A stretch of 64,000 nt of DNA from Hymenobacter sp. BT18 (GCF_012273015.1 NZ_CP050954.1:4504001-4568000), one strand, 5' to 3'; counted from the stretch's first letter, positions 23,820 to 33,121 are shown. A program made the numbers and translations. The notes: generated from the sequence alone by a model not told the origin.

Positions 23820-26525
23820 ATGTCCATCGCCAAAACCTATACCCCCGCCGACGTTGAAGCCAAATGGTACCAGCGCTGGCAGGAGCAGGGCTTCTTCAAA
23901 GCCAAGGCCAACCCCCGCAAGCAGCCGTACTCAGTAGTTATTCCGCCACCCAACGTGACGGGTGTGCTGCACATGGGCCACATGCTGAACAATACCATTC
24001 AGGATGTGCTGGTGCGCCGGGCCCGCATGCAGGGCAAGGAAGCTTGCTGGGTGCCCGGCACCGACCACGCCTCTATTGCCACCGAAGCCAAGGTAGTAGC
24101 CTTGCTGAAGGAGCAGGGCATCGAGAAGAAGGACCTCACGCGGGAGCAGTTCCTGGAGCATGCTTTTGCCTGGAAGGAAAAGTACGGCGGCATCATTCTG
24201 GAGCAGCTCAAGCAACTGGGCGCCTCCTGCGACTGGGACCGGACGCGCTTCACCATGGAGCCCGAACTGACCGAGGCCGTGCTGCGTGTGTTCGTGGACC
24301 TGCACCAGAAAGGTCTGATTTACCGCGGTATCCGCATGGTAAACTGGGACCCGCAAAGCCAAACGGCCCTGTCTGACGAGGAAGTAATTCCCAAGGACGT
24401 GATGGCCAAGATGTACCACCTGCGGTATGAGGTGGTAGGAGCGGAGAGCTTAGATGGTAGAACTGAGAACTTAGAGACAGAAGGTGAGGGGCAGAACGAT
24501 TCTAAGCTCTCAGCTCTAAACTCTCAGTTCTTAACAGTAGCTACGTCGCGGCCCGAAACCATCATGGCCGACGTGGCCGTGGCGGTGAACCCCAACGACC
24601 CGCGCTACACCCACCTGCACGGGGCGAAAGTGCGGATTCCGCTGCTGGGGCGCGAAATTCCGGTGATTCTGGACGAGTACGTAAGCATCGACTTCGGGAC
24701 GGGTGCGCTGAAGGTGACGCCGGCCCACGATCTGAACGACTACGAGCTGGGCGTAAAGCACAATCTGCCCGTTATCGACATCCTCAACAACGACGGCTCA
24801 CTCAACGAGAAGGCCGTGCTGTACGTGGGCCAGGACCGGTTTGCCGCCCGCCGCAACATCGTGAAAGACCTGGAGGAAGCCGGCCACTTGGTGAAGGTAG
24901 ACGAGTACGCCAGCATCGTGCAGACCTCGGAGCGCACCAAGGCCGTGATTGAGCCCCGCCTGAGCTTGCAGTGGTTCCTGAAAATGGAGCACCTGGCCAA
25001 GCCGGCCCTGGAAGTGGTGGAAAACGACACCGTGAAGCTGCATCCGGCCAAGTTCAAGAACACCTACCGGGTGTGGATGGAGAACGTGCGCGACTGGTGC
25101 ATCTCGCGCCAGCTGTGGTGGGGCCAGCAGATTCCGGCCTACTACCTGCCCGATGGTACTTATGTGGTGGCCCTCACCGCCGAGGAAGCCTTGGTGCAGG
25201 CCCGGGAGCAAAGCGGCAACCAGGACCTGCAACTCACCGACTTGCGCCAGGATGAGGACGTGCTGGATACCTGGTTTTCCTCGTGGCTGTGGCCGATTTC
25301 GGTGTTCGACGGCTTCAAGGACCCCGACAACGCTGACGTCAACTATTTCTATCCCACCAACGACCTGGTAACGGGGCCCGACATCCTGTTCTTCTGGGTG
25401 GCGCGCATGATTATGGCCGGGCTGGAGTACCGCAAGGAAATACCTTTCCGCAACGTGTACCTCACCGGCATCGTGCGTGACTCGCAAGGCCGCAAGATGA
25501 GCAAGCAACTCGGTAACTCACCCGATCCGCTGGACCTGATCAAGCAATTCGGGGCTGATGGTGTACGCACCGGTATGCTTTTCTCGGCACCGGCCGGCAA
25601 CGACCTGCTCTACGACGAAAAGCTGGTGGAGCAAGGCCGCAACTTCAGCAACAAGCTCTGGAATGCCTTCCGCCTTACCAAAGGCTGGGAGGTGGATGCC
25701 GCGCTGCCCTTCGCGAATGAGAAGGCAGTAGAGTGGTTTTCGGCCAAGCTGAACGCCACCATCTCGGAGTTGGATGAGCACTTCGAGAAATTCCGGATTT
25801 CGGATGCGCTGATGACGGTGTACAAGCTGGTGTGGGACGACTTCTGCTCCGAGTATCTGGAGATGATCAAGCCCGCTTACCAGGCTCCCATCGACCCCGA
25901 AACGCTGCGCCTGACCACCGGTTTCCTCGAAACGCTGCTGAAACTGCTGCACCCGTTCATGCCCTTCATCACGGAGGAAATCTGGCATGAGCTGAAGGAG
26001 CGCGGCCCCAAGGAGTACGTGTGCGTGGCTGCCTGGCCCAAAGCCCAGCCCATAGCCGGCGCGGCCGATCTGCTGGCCCGCATGGAAAAGGCCCTGGCTA
26101 TTGTGGGCGGGGTACGTACCATCCGCAACCAGAAGGGCCTCGGCCCCAACAAGCCCCTGACCCTGGCCGCCAAAACCGACGACCCACAGTTGCTCCAAGA
26201 CTACGACCCCATCATCCGCAAGCTGGCCGCCCTCACCGACGTTTCGGTGGTGACGGAAGCGCCGGCCGCTTCGGTGAGCTTCGTGACGGGCAGCAGTGAG
26301 TTCTTCGTGCCCCTGGAAGGCCAGATTGACCTTGGTGCCGAGAAAGAACGCCTCGGCAAAGAACTGGAGTACGCCCAGGGTTTCCGCGACTCGGTCCTGA
26401 AAAAGCTGGCCAACGAGAAATTCGTGGCCAACGCCAAGCCCGACCTGGTGGAGCGCGAGCGGCAGAAGCTAGCCGACGCCGAAGCCAAAATCACGGCCCT
26501 GGAACAAAGCCTGGCAGCACTCTAA
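23820..26525 (+). CDS. valS: Valyl-tRNA synthetase (with in-frame palindrome insertion)
   Basis: This 901-residue class I synthetase charges tRNA(Val) and edits mischarged threonine. Visible parts are the HMGH form of the HIGH motif at about 51-54, an editing (CP1) domain opening at TVATSRPETIMAD (about 237-249), the KMSKQ form of KMSKS at about 559-563, the anticodon-binding region, and a C-terminal coiled coil (about 830-901). Residues 209-239 do not resemble other ValRS proteins and are encoded by a palindromic word repeat. They use TTA, CTA and AGA codons that are rare elsewhere in the gene. The insert sits in a surface turn before the editing domain, so activity is probably retained. The start follows a -7 box. 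Confidence 0.95.
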   Translation: MSIAKTYTPADVEAKWYQRWQEQGFFKAKANPRKQPYSVVIPPPNVTGVLHMGHMLNNTIQDVLVRRARMQGKEACWVPGTDHASIATEAKVVALLKEQGIEKKDLTREQFLEHAFAWKEKYGGIILEQLKQLGASCDWDRTRFTMEPELTEAVLRVFVDLHQKGLIYRGIRMVNWDPQSQTALSDEEVIPKDVMAKMYHLRYEVVGAESLDGRTENLETEGEGQNDSKLSALNSQFLTVATSRPETIMADVAVAVNPNDPRYTHLHGAKVRIPLLGREIPVILDEYVSIDFGTGALKVTPAHDLNDYELGVKHNLPVIDILNNDGSLNEKAVLYVGQDRFAARRNIVKDLEEAGHLVKVDEYASIVQTSERTKAVIEPRLSLQWFLKMEHLAKPALEVVENDTVKLHPAKFKNTYRVWMENVRDWCISRQLWWGQQIPAYYLPDGTYVVALTAEEALVQAREQSGNQDLQLTDLRQDEDVLDTWFSSWLWPISVFDGFKDPDNADVNYFYPTNDLVTGPDILFFWVARMIMAGLEYRKEIPFRNVYLTGIVRDSQGRKMSKQLGNSPDPLDLIKQFGADGVRTGMLFSAPAGNDLLYDEKLVEQGRNFSNKLWNAFRLTKGWEVDAALPFANEKAVEWFSAKLNATISELDEHFEKFRISDALMTVYKLVWDDFCSEYLEMIKPAYQAPIDPETLRLTTGFLETLLKLLHPFMPFITEEIWHELKERGPKEYVCVAAWPKAQPIAGAADLLARMEKALAIVGGVRTIRNQKGLGPNKPLTLAAKTDDPQLLQDYDPIIRKLAALTDVSVVTEAPAASVSFVTGSSEFFVPLEGQIDLGAEKERLGKELEYAQGFRDSVLKKLANEKFVANAKPDLVERERQKLADAEAKITALEQSLAAL
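24444..24536. repeat. Word-repeat palindrome inside the valS coding sequence
   Basis: A left arm (24444-24480, with GAGAGCTTAGA and AACTGAGAACTTAGAG) and a right arm (24501-24536) are inverted. The right arm consists of five 7-bp words: TCTAAGC, TCTCAGC, TCTAAAC, TCTCAGT, TCTTAAC. The 93 bases keep the valS frame open (31 codons). The word TCTAAGC is the same register as the CTCTAAG array at 36985-37040. Confidence 0.85.
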
Positions 26526-26546
26526 GTCGGTTGCTTACAACTGATC

Positions 26547-26643
26547 TGTCATCCTGAGCGGAGCGAAGGACCTTAGCACGTTTGAACGAGTCAATCGGAC
26601 TCTACCATGCGTGCTAAGGTCCTTCGCTCCGCTCAGGATGACA
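26547..26643. repeat. REP-like palindrome with 34-bp perfect arms (CTGAGCGGAGC core)
   Basis: Arms at 26547-26580 and 26610-26643 are perfectly complementary over 34 bases (TGTCATCCTGAGCGGAGCGA... with its reverse) around a 29-base loop. It lies between valS and the oligopeptidase gene. Sequences with this CATCCTGAGCGGAGCGAAGG core are dispersed repeats in related genomes to my knowledge. A degraded relative lies at 47253-47355. Confidence 0.9.
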
Positions 26644-26719
26644 ATTTTATGGCCTAGCCCGCGCTGCTCGCAATTTCCTCGTTTCTTTAGTGCAGCCATT
26701 CATTTCATCTGGTTGCCCT

Positions 26720-28846
26720 ATGAACCTTTTCTCCACCTGCCTGACGGGCCTTGGCGTGCTGCTAAGCGGCGCAGTCCTGGCTCAGACGCCCTCCGCTACC
26801 ATGTCCAAACCGCCCGTGGCCGCCATTAAGGCCAAAGAACTGAAGTCGCCCTTCGGCACGCGCACCGATAACTACTACTGGCTGAATGAGCGCGAAAACC
26901 CCGAAGTCATCAGCTACCTGAACGCCGAAAACGCCTACACCGAGCAACAGCTGGCTCCGGTGAAAGGCCTGGAGGAAAAGCTGTTTCAGGAAATCAAGGG
27001 GCGCATCAAGGAACAGGACGAGTCGGTGCCCTACCGCGACAATGGGTATTACTACTACACCCGCTTCGAGGCCGGAGCCGAGTACCCCATTTACTGCCGC
27101 AAAAAAGGCAGCCTGAGCGCCAAGGAGGAAGTCCTGCTCAACGCCAACGAGCTGGGCAAGGGCAAAGCCTACTACCAGATTGGCGGCTTCGAGGTGAGCG
27201 ACGACAACCAGGTGCTGGCTTACTCCGAGGACGTGGTGAGCCGCCGCCTGTACACGCTGCGCTTCCGCAACCTCAAAACCGGCCAGCTCTTTCCCGAGCA
27301 AATCCCCAACACCAGCGGCAACGCCGTGTGGGCCGCCGATAACAAGACCGTGTTCTATACCCGCAAGGACCCCGGCACCCTCCTCGACTACCAGCTCTAC
27401 CGCCATACCCTGGGCACGGACCCCAAGCAGGACCAGCTGGTGTACGAGGAAAAGGACAACACCTTCCGCATTGGCGTGCACCGCTCCAAGTCGCGCCGGT
27501 ACGTACTGCTGGATATCGGCAGCACCATGTCGTCGGAGGTGCGCTATCTGGAGGCCGGCAAACCAGCCGAAGCGCTGAAAGTGTTTCTGCCCCGGGAGGC
27601 TGACCACTTGTATGAGGTAGAGCACCTGGGCGACCAGTTCTATGTGCGCTCCAACGCTGGCGCGCCCAACTTCCGCCTGTTGAAAACGCCCGTAACCAAT
27701 ACGGCCAAAACCGCCTGGCAGGAGGTCATTGCCCACCGCCCCGATGTGTTTCTGGAAAACATGGAGCTGTTCAAGGATTATCTGGTGCTGGGCGAGCGGA
27801 AAGAAGGCTTGCTGCAGCTACGCGTGATTCGGTGGAAGGACAAGCAGGAGCACTACCTCAACTTCGGTGAGCCCGCCTACACGGCCGCCATCAGCATCAA
27901 CCCCGAGTTTGATACGCCGGTGCTGCGCTACAGTTACTCCTCGCTCACCACCCCATCTTCCACCTACGACTACGACATGGCCGCCCGCAGCAAAAAGCTG
28001 CTGAAGGAGCAGGCCGTGCTGGGCAGCTTCAAGAAGGAAGACTACGTGACCGAGCGGGTGTATGCCACGGCTACCGACGGCACCAAAATTCCCATGTCCA
28101 TTGTCTACAAGAAGGGCTTTAAGAAGGATGGCACGGCGCCGGTGCTGCAGTACGCCTACGGCTCCTACGGCTACTCCACCAACCCCACCTTCAGCACCGC
28201 CCGCCTCAGCCTCTTGGATCGGGGCTTTGCCTACGTGATTTGCCACATCCGGGGCGGCCAGGAAATGGGCCGGCAGTGGTACGAGAACGGCAAGAAGCTC
28301 AAGAAGAAAAACACCTTCACTGACTTCACCGACTGCTCCAAGTACCTCATCGACCAGAAATTCACCTCCGCCAATAAGCTGTTTGCCATGGGCGGCTCGG
28401 CCGGCGGGCTGCTGATGGGCGCGGTGGTGAACAACCACCCCGAGTACTACAAGGGCGTAGTGGCGGCCGTGCCCTTCGTGGACGTGGTGACCACCATGCT
28501 CGATGAAAGCATTCCGCTGACCACCGGGGAGTACGACGAGTGGGGCAACCCCAACCAGAAGGAGTTCTACGATTACATGCTTTCCTACTCGCCCTACGAC
28601 CAGGTGAAAGCCCAGCAGTACCCCAACATGCTCGTGACCACCGGCCTGCACGACTCGCAGGTGCAGTACTTTGAGCCCGCCAAATGGGTAGCCAAGCTGC
28701 GCACCGTAAAAACGGACAACAACCTGCTACTCCTGCACACCGACATGGCTGCCGGTCACGGCGGGGCATCCGGCCGCTTTAAGTCCATCCACGACACAGC
28801 CCGGCAATTTGCCTTTATGCTGCTATTGTTGGGCGTGAAAGCTTAG
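26720..28846 (+). CDS. Prolyl oligopeptidase family serine peptidase (oligopeptidase B-like)
   Basis: This 708-residue exported S9A peptidase cleaves short peptides after basic residues or proline. It has a signal peptide (about 1-21, ending VLAQT) and an N-terminal beta-propeller (about 75-430) with YYWLNERENPEVISYLNAEN, the oligopeptidase-B-type opening. The alpha/beta-hydrolase domain has the nucleophile motif GGSAGG (Ser at about 560), the Asp in TTGLHDSQVQY, and the His in MAAGHGGASGR. The start ATG at 26720 gives a clean signal peptide; the in-frame ATG 10 codons upstream does not. Monocistronic between a REP-like palindrome and a hairpin. Confidence 0.92.
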   Translation: MNLFSTCLTGLGVLLSGAVLAQTPSATMSKPPVAAIKAKELKSPFGTRTDNYYWLNERENPEVISYLNAENAYTEQQLAPVKGLEEKLFQEIKGRIKEQDESVPYRDNGYYYYTRFEAGAEYPIYCRKKGSLSAKEEVLLNANELGKGKAYYQIGGFEVSDDNQVLAYSEDVVSRRLYTLRFRNLKTGQLFPEQIPNTSGNAVWAADNKTVFYTRKDPGTLLDYQLYRHTLGTDPKQDQLVYEEKDNTFRIGVHRSKSRRYVLLDIGSTMSSEVRYLEAGKPAEALKVFLPREADHLYEVEHLGDQFYVRSNAGAPNFRLLKTPVTNTAKTAWQEVIAHRPDVFLENMELFKDYLVLGERKEGLLQLRVIRWKDKQEHYLNFGEPAYTAAISINPEFDTPVLRYSYSSLTTPSSTYDYDMAARSKKLLKEQAVLGSFKKEDYVTERVYATATDGTKIPMSIVYKKGFKKDGTAPVLQYAYGSYGYSTNPTFSTARLSLLDRGFAYVICHIRGGQEMGRQWYENGKKLKKKNTFTDFTDCSKYLIDQKFTSANKLFAMGGSAGGLLMGAVVNNHPEYYKGVVAAVPFVDVVTTMLDESIPLTTGEYDEWGNPNQKEFYDYMLSYSPYDQVKAQQYPNMLVTTGLHDSQVQYFEPAKWVAKLRTVKTDNNLLLLHTDMAAGHGGASGRFKSIHDTARQFAFMLLLLGVKA

Positions 28847-28868
28847 ATTTAGTAAACCAGGTATAGAG

Positions 28869-28931
28869 GAGGCAGCCTGCAGGCTGATGGGGAAGCACCA
28901 ATCCGCCATCAGCCCGAAGGTTGCCTCTTTT
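28869..28931 (+). terminator. Terminator hairpin after the oligopeptidase gene
   Basis: Arms at 28869-28890 and 28906-28927 pair over 22 bases with three mismatches (GAGGCAGCCT...GCTGATGG with CCATCAGC...TTGCCTC), followed by TTTT. It lies 23 bases after the oligopeptidase stop. Confidence 0.75.
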
Positions 28932-28961
28932 GCGTTTGGTTGCACGGTTTATCATCCACTT

Positions 28962-29696
28962 ATGCTGACGGCTAATCTCCAGTACCTGCATACTTCCGCG
29001 CCGTTGTGGCTGAGTGCTTTATTCATCTGTTGCACGGCGGCTACGGCGGCGTTGCTGGCGCGGGCCCTGCAGCGGGCTGGCTTGCCTACCGGCCGCTACT
29101 GGCTGCTAGCGGGCGTTTGGCTGGCATTGCAGGCTGTGCTGGCAGGAGCCGGGTTTTATCAGCAAAGCCTGGAGGCATTGCCGCCTCGCCTGGTGGTGAC
29201 GGGCATTCTGCCCACCGTAGTTGTCCTGCTGATGGTGCTGCTGTCGGGGACAGGGCGACGAGGCATGGCCCGGCTGCCGCTTGCCGATCTGGCCGGGGTG
29301 AGCGTGGTGCGGGTAGGCGTGGAGGTGGGGCTGTATGGGCTGGCGGCTGCCCACCTGGTACCTGAGCTGATGACCTTTGCCGGCCGCAACTTCGATGTGC
29401 TGGCCGGCCTCTCGGCCCCGGTAGTAGCCGCTTTCTACCGGCATGGGCGCCTGGGACGCGGCGGCCTGCTGGCCTGGCATCTGGGCAGCTTAGTGTTGCT
29501 GGGTACTATCGTAGGGCTGGCGTTGCTGACGGCCCCCACACCCCTGCAGCAGCTGGCCTTCGGGCAGCCCAATGTAGCCGTCGTGCGCTTTCCCTTTGTG
29601 TGGCTGGCTACGTTCATTGTACCGGTCGTGCTGTTTACGCACGTAGCCAGCCTGTACCTGCTGTGGCGCCCTCGTCCAGCTCCGGCAGCCGGCTAG
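28962..29696 (+). CDS. Polytopic membrane protein, unknown
   Basis: This 244-residue hydrophobic protein has about 7 membrane segments, with a small Tyr-rich tail and a Pro/Ala-rich C-terminus. I do not recognise the family. The start is taken at ATG 28962 (MLTANLQYLHTSAPLWL), because a longer in-frame start would cross the upstream terminator hairpin. Even Leu/Ala/Val/Gly composition and third-position GC bias are consistent with genuine coding. It is monocistronic, ending before an inverted repeat. No neighbour suggests a role. Confidence 0.7.
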   Translation: MLTANLQYLHTSAPLWLSALFICCTAATAALLARALQRAGLPTGRYWLLAGVWLALQAVLAGAGFYQQSLEALPPRLVVTGILPTVVVLLMVLLSGTGRRGMARLPLADLAGVSVVRVGVEVGLYGLAAAHLVPELMTFAGRNFDVLAGLSAPVVAAFYRHGRLGRGGLLAWHLGSLVLLGTIVGLALLTAPTPLQQLAFGQPNVAVVRFPFVWLATFIVPVVLFTHVASLYLLWRPRPAPAAG

Positions 29697-29718
29697 TTCG
29701 GGGTAGTGCCGCTTCCTG

Positions 29719-29771
29719 CGCCCCTGCGTTGTGCCTTTGGATGAAAGTCTAATCGGCACAACGCAGGGGCG
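29719..29771. terminator. Inverted repeat, probable terminator
   Basis: A perfect 17-bp stem (CGCCCCTGCGTTGTGCC at 29719-29735, pairing with 29755-29771) encloses a 19-base loop. There is no long T-run, so it may act as a rho-independent pause, an mRNA stabiliser or a REP-like repeat. Confidence 0.65.
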
Positions 29772-30162
29772 TGCTGGTTTCTGGGCGGCTGGTGCCAGAG
29801 AGGCTGCCGTTTGCGCCGGATACGACCAAGCCATACTATCCTAGCCTTGGTATGTCAACTTTGCCAAGCCCGAACGCCGACCAGAAGGGCTGGAGAGGTG
29901 AAAATGAGGGATAGAGGCAGGTTACCAGACAAGAAAGAATGAACAACTGCCCGGCGCAGCAGTTTTTTTGGCGGTTCGTGCCACCTCTGCCGCAAAATAG
30001 TGTCTGTGGCGCATTGCCAGGTAGGTTGGCGGGAGGCTTTGACGGCACCAGTAGTCAGGAGCCAAGCGTTGGTCGATACCCGGTGGGGCCTCGCTCCAGA
30101 GGCACATACTTTTAAGGCTTTGAGGTGCCGGCGACGCGGGCCTGTGGCTGTTTTTCTCTGAT
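29772..30162. other. Non-coding spacer before the TonB-type receptor gene
   Basis: These 391 bases hold no convincing open frame, hairpin or consensus -7 box. The segment near 30106 (TACTTTTAAGG) is only a partial match to TAnnTTTG. It may hold the promoter and a long leader of the receptor gene, but nothing specific can be supported. Confidence 0.4.
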
Positions 30163-32754
30163 ATGAAACGAATTTTTCTGTTGATTTTCCTGACTGCCGG
30201 AGGTACGGCAGCTTTGGCCCAGCAACCCGCCGGCGCGGAGCGTCCGGCCGGTGCCTCCCGCCCGGCCGGGGGCGGCCGACCCGCCGGTGCTCCGGCCGCG
30301 GCTGCCCAGCCCCGGGAGGGGACTGGCCGCATCACGGGTACCGTGCTCGATGCCACCAGCAAGCAGCCGGTACCGTTTGCCACCATTGCCCTCTTCAACC
30401 CCGCTACTAACAAGCCCGTGGATGGCACGGCCGCCGACGACAACGGCAAGTTTTCCCTCACGCGCGTGGCCGCCGGCACCTATACCGTGCAGATCAGCTT
30501 TATCGGCTACCAGCAGATCGAAAAGCCCGGCGTGGTCATTACCGAAGATGGCAACACCGTGGCCCTGGGTACCATCTCGCTGGCTTCCACAGCTCAAAAG
30601 CTGGGCGAAGTGGTGGTGGAAGGTCAGCGCAGCCTGATTGAAGAGAAAGTAGACCGCACGGTGTACAACGCCGAGAAGGACGAAACCACCCGGGGCGGCG
30701 ACGCCACCGACGTGCTGCGCCGCGTGCCCAGCCTTTCGGTGGACCTCGACGGCAACGTGACCCTGCGCGGCTCCCAGAACATCCGGGTACTCATCAACAA
30801 CCGCCCCAGCACCATTGCCGCCAACTCCATTGCCGATGCCCTCAAGCAGATTCCGGCCGACCAGATCAAAAGCGTAGAGGTGATTACCGCGCCCTCGGCC
30901 AAGTACGACGCCGAAGGCTCGGGCGGCATCATCAACATTGTGACCAAGCAAAACAACCTGCAGGGCTTCACGCTGGATGGGCGCGTGAGCGGGGGCCTGC
31001 GCTCCGCCGATGCGGGTGTGTCGGCCTCGTACCGGGCCGGCAAAATGGGCTTCTCGCTGAACGCAGGCGGACGCGGGGGCTATAACACGCCGGGCTCCTT
31101 CGAAAACGCGCAGACCACCTACAGCATCACCGGCAACGACCTGAGCACCCGCACCAAGCTCAGCACCACTACGCAGTCGGCCGAGACGCGCAACAACCAG
31201 TTTGGGGGCCGCTACTCCCTGGGCTGGGACTACGACATCAACAAGCAGAACTTCCTCACGGCCTCGGCCCAGCTGGGCATGCGCAATGGCACTACCTACC
31301 AGGACGGCCTCACCACCAGCATCCAGCGCTTTGATGGCACCACGAACCCCGCCGCCACCGTGCGCGACGTGAAGGTACTCGACAAGGCCAACACGCTGGA
31401 TTTGAGCTTGGGCTACACGCACAACTTCGCCGTGCCCCAGCGCGAGCTGAGCTTGCAAACCCAGTATAGCCGCAACAACCGCCAGAACGACTTCACCAAC
31501 GACATCCTGGAAGGTGCCCAGGCTGGCACCGAATTGCGCAACCTCAACGACAGCTACAACCAGGAAGTAACGCTGCAGGCCGACTACCAGACCCCGCTGG
31601 GCGACAAGCAGTTATTGGAGCTGGGTGGCAAGAACATTTCCCGCCAGGTGGAAAGCGACTATACTACTCTCACCAACGGCCAGCCGCAGCCGGGCCTGGG
31701 TTTGTCCAACGTCTTCACCTACCGCCAGAACGTGTCGGCGGCCTACGCGTCCTACACGCTGGGCTTCGGCGAGAACTATACCCTGAAAGCCGGCACTCGT
31801 TACGAGTACACCACCATCGACGCCGACTTTGAAACCTCGGAGGTGGATAAGATTCCGAGCTACGGGGTGCTGGTGCCCAGCCTCAACCTGTCGAAGAAGC
31901 TCAAGAACGGCAACACCGTGAAGGCGGCCTACAACCGCCGCATCCAGCGCCCGTCGTTGCAGTTTCTGAACCCCAACCGCCAGGCACAGAACCCGGTCAA
32001 TATCACCGAAGGCAATCCACTGCTGCGCCCGGAGTATACCAACAACTTCGAGCTGGGCTATAACACCTTCATCAAGCAAACCTCGCTCAACTTCACAGCC
32101 TTCGCCCGCAACACTAACAAGTCCATCCAGCCCATCCGCACGGCCAGCGCCAATGGCGACACCATCCGCACCGGGTACGGTAACATCGGCACGGAAAACG
32201 CCTACGGCACCAGCGTGTTTGCCAACGTGAACCTGAACAACAAGCTCACCGTGGGCGGCGGCGCGGATCTGTACTACGCCGTGCTCGACAACAACAATAC
32301 TACTGACGTGCGCTTCTCGGCCAGCAACAAGGGCTGGGTAGCCAGTGGCCGCCTCATGGGCAGCTACAACTTCACCAAGGGCTGGGGCCTGCAGTTCTTC
32401 TCTTTCTACCGGGGACGGCAGGTGCAGCTCCAGGGCTACCAGGGCGGCATCGGCGTGTACAGCCTCAGCCTGAAAAAGGACTTCGCCGATAAGAAAGGCT
32501 CCTTCGGCATCGGGGCCGACAACTTCTTTACGCCCAAATGGCGCATCCGCAGTGAGGTTAGCTCGCCCTTGCTCGACCAGAATAGCCTGAACGTGCTGCG
32601 CCGTACCAGCGTGCGGGCCACGCTCAGCTACCGCATCGGTAAGATGAGCATGGCTCCGCAACGGCGCAAGAAGTCGGTGAACAACGACGACCTGAAGGAT
32701 GGTGGCGGTGCGCCCACCGAAGCGCCCGCCCAGCAAAGCGGCGGCCGCCCGTAA
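30163..32754 (+). CDS. TonB-dependent receptor-like outer-membrane beta-barrel protein
   Basis: This 863-residue outer-membrane receptor has a signal peptide (about 1-20, ending TAALA) and a Pro/Ala/Gly-rich stretch (about 21-52) that is unusual before such a domain. A carboxypeptidase-regulatory-like beta-sandwich follows (about 53-145, ITGTVLDATSKQPVPFATI). Then come a plug domain with VDRTVYNAEKDETTRGGDATDVLRRVPS and SGGIINIVTK, and a barrel of the OMP_b-brl_3 type to about residue 820. The tail is basic and then Gly/Pro-rich. Such proteins import unknown ligands in Bacteroidota; no SusD partner or regulator is adjacent. A strong terminator follows. Confidence 0.92.
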   Translation: MKRIFLLIFLTAGGTAALAQQPAGAERPAGASRPAGGGRPAGAPAAAAQPREGTGRITGTVLDATSKQPVPFATIALFNPATNKPVDGTAADDNGKFSLTRVAAGTYTVQISFIGYQQIEKPGVVITEDGNTVALGTISLASTAQKLGEVVVEGQRSLIEEKVDRTVYNAEKDETTRGGDATDVLRRVPSLSVDLDGNVTLRGSQNIRVLINNRPSTIAANSIADALKQIPADQIKSVEVITAPSAKYDAEGSGGIINIVTKQNNLQGFTLDGRVSGGLRSADAGVSASYRAGKMGFSLNAGGRGGYNTPGSFENAQTTYSITGNDLSTRTKLSTTTQSAETRNNQFGGRYSLGWDYDINKQNFLTASAQLGMRNGTTYQDGLTTSIQRFDGTTNPAATVRDVKVLDKANTLDLSLGYTHNFAVPQRELSLQTQYSRNNRQNDFTNDILEGAQAGTELRNLNDSYNQEVTLQADYQTPLGDKQLLELGGKNISRQVESDYTTLTNGQPQPGLGLSNVFTYRQNVSAAYASYTLGFGENYTLKAGTRYEYTTIDADFETSEVDKIPSYGVLVPSLNLSKKLKNGNTVKAAYNRRIQRPSLQFLNPNRQAQNPVNITEGNPLLRPEYTNNFELGYNTFIKQTSLNFTAFARNTNKSIQPIRTASANGDTIRTGYGNIGTENAYGTSVFANVNLNNKLTVGGGADLYYAVLDNNNTTDVRFSASNKGWVASGRLMGSYNFTKGWGLQFFSFYRGRQVQLQGYQGGIGVYSLSLKKDFADKKGSFGIGADNFFTPKWRIRSEVSSPLLDQNSLNVLRRTSVRATLSYRIGKMSMAPQRRKKSVNNDDLKDGGGAPTEAPAQQSGGRP

Positions 32755-32776
32755 GGTGTACATCCAGCAGCCTAAG

Positions 32777-32816
32777 ACAAAGCCCCGCCAATGCAGATTG
32801 GCGGGGCTTTGTTTTG
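32777..32816. terminator. Intrinsic terminator after the TonB-type receptor gene
   Basis: A perfect 16-bp stem, ACAAAGCCCCGCCAAT (32777-32792) with ATTGGCGGGGCTTTGT (32797-32812), has a 4-base loop and is followed by TTT. It lies between the receptor gene and a convergent small gene, so it may serve both. Confidence 0.9.
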
Positions 32817-32832
32817 GTGTACTAGTTCCTGG

Positions 32833-33036
32833 TTACTGCGCTTTCAGGCTGTCGGGGACGGCGCCGCGCTTGATCAGAGTGAGCTGGTTCTGCAGCTGGA
32901 AGTTCACCTGCTCGCAGTCGGCGAAACGCTTCTCGGCCAGCTGCAAGGCCTTTTCGGTGGTGTTAAGCTGCTGATACAAAAACAGGATCAAGCCGAGGGC
33001 AATGAGCAGGGCCGCGAGGGAAAGGACTTTGTTCAT
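32833..33036 (-). CDS. Small membrane-anchored coiled-coil protein, 67 residues
   Basis: A single hydrophobic helix at about 4-22 (LSLAALLIALGLILFLY) is followed by a heptad-like amphipathic helix (about 25-55, NTTEKALQLAEKRFADCEQVNFQLQNQLTLI). I do not recognise a family. The architecture, one membrane anchor plus a cytoplasmic or periplasmic coiled coil, fits a small structural or adaptor protein. The start was set at ATG 33036 (MNKVLSL), with MPMNK two codons upstream as an alternative. It lies downstream of the E2 gene on the same strand but 85 bases away, with a hairpin (33049-33076) between, so co-transcription is uncertain. Confidence 0.65.
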   Translation of the reverse strand: MNKVLSLAALLIALGLILFLYQQLNTTEKALQLAEKRFADCEQVNFQLQNQLTLIKRGAVPDSLKAQ

Positions 33037-33121
33037 GGGCAAAAAGCAGGGCGAAGCAGCTGCCTCGCCCTGACTGGTAAGTTAGTGATGCGTCATCTTG
33101 GCTTGACGCCTGACAAAGCGG

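Noticed and set aside
30112..31458. 448-codon minus-strand open frame opposite the first TonB-type receptor
   Set aside because: No recognisable domain; composition is the mirror of the receptor codons.
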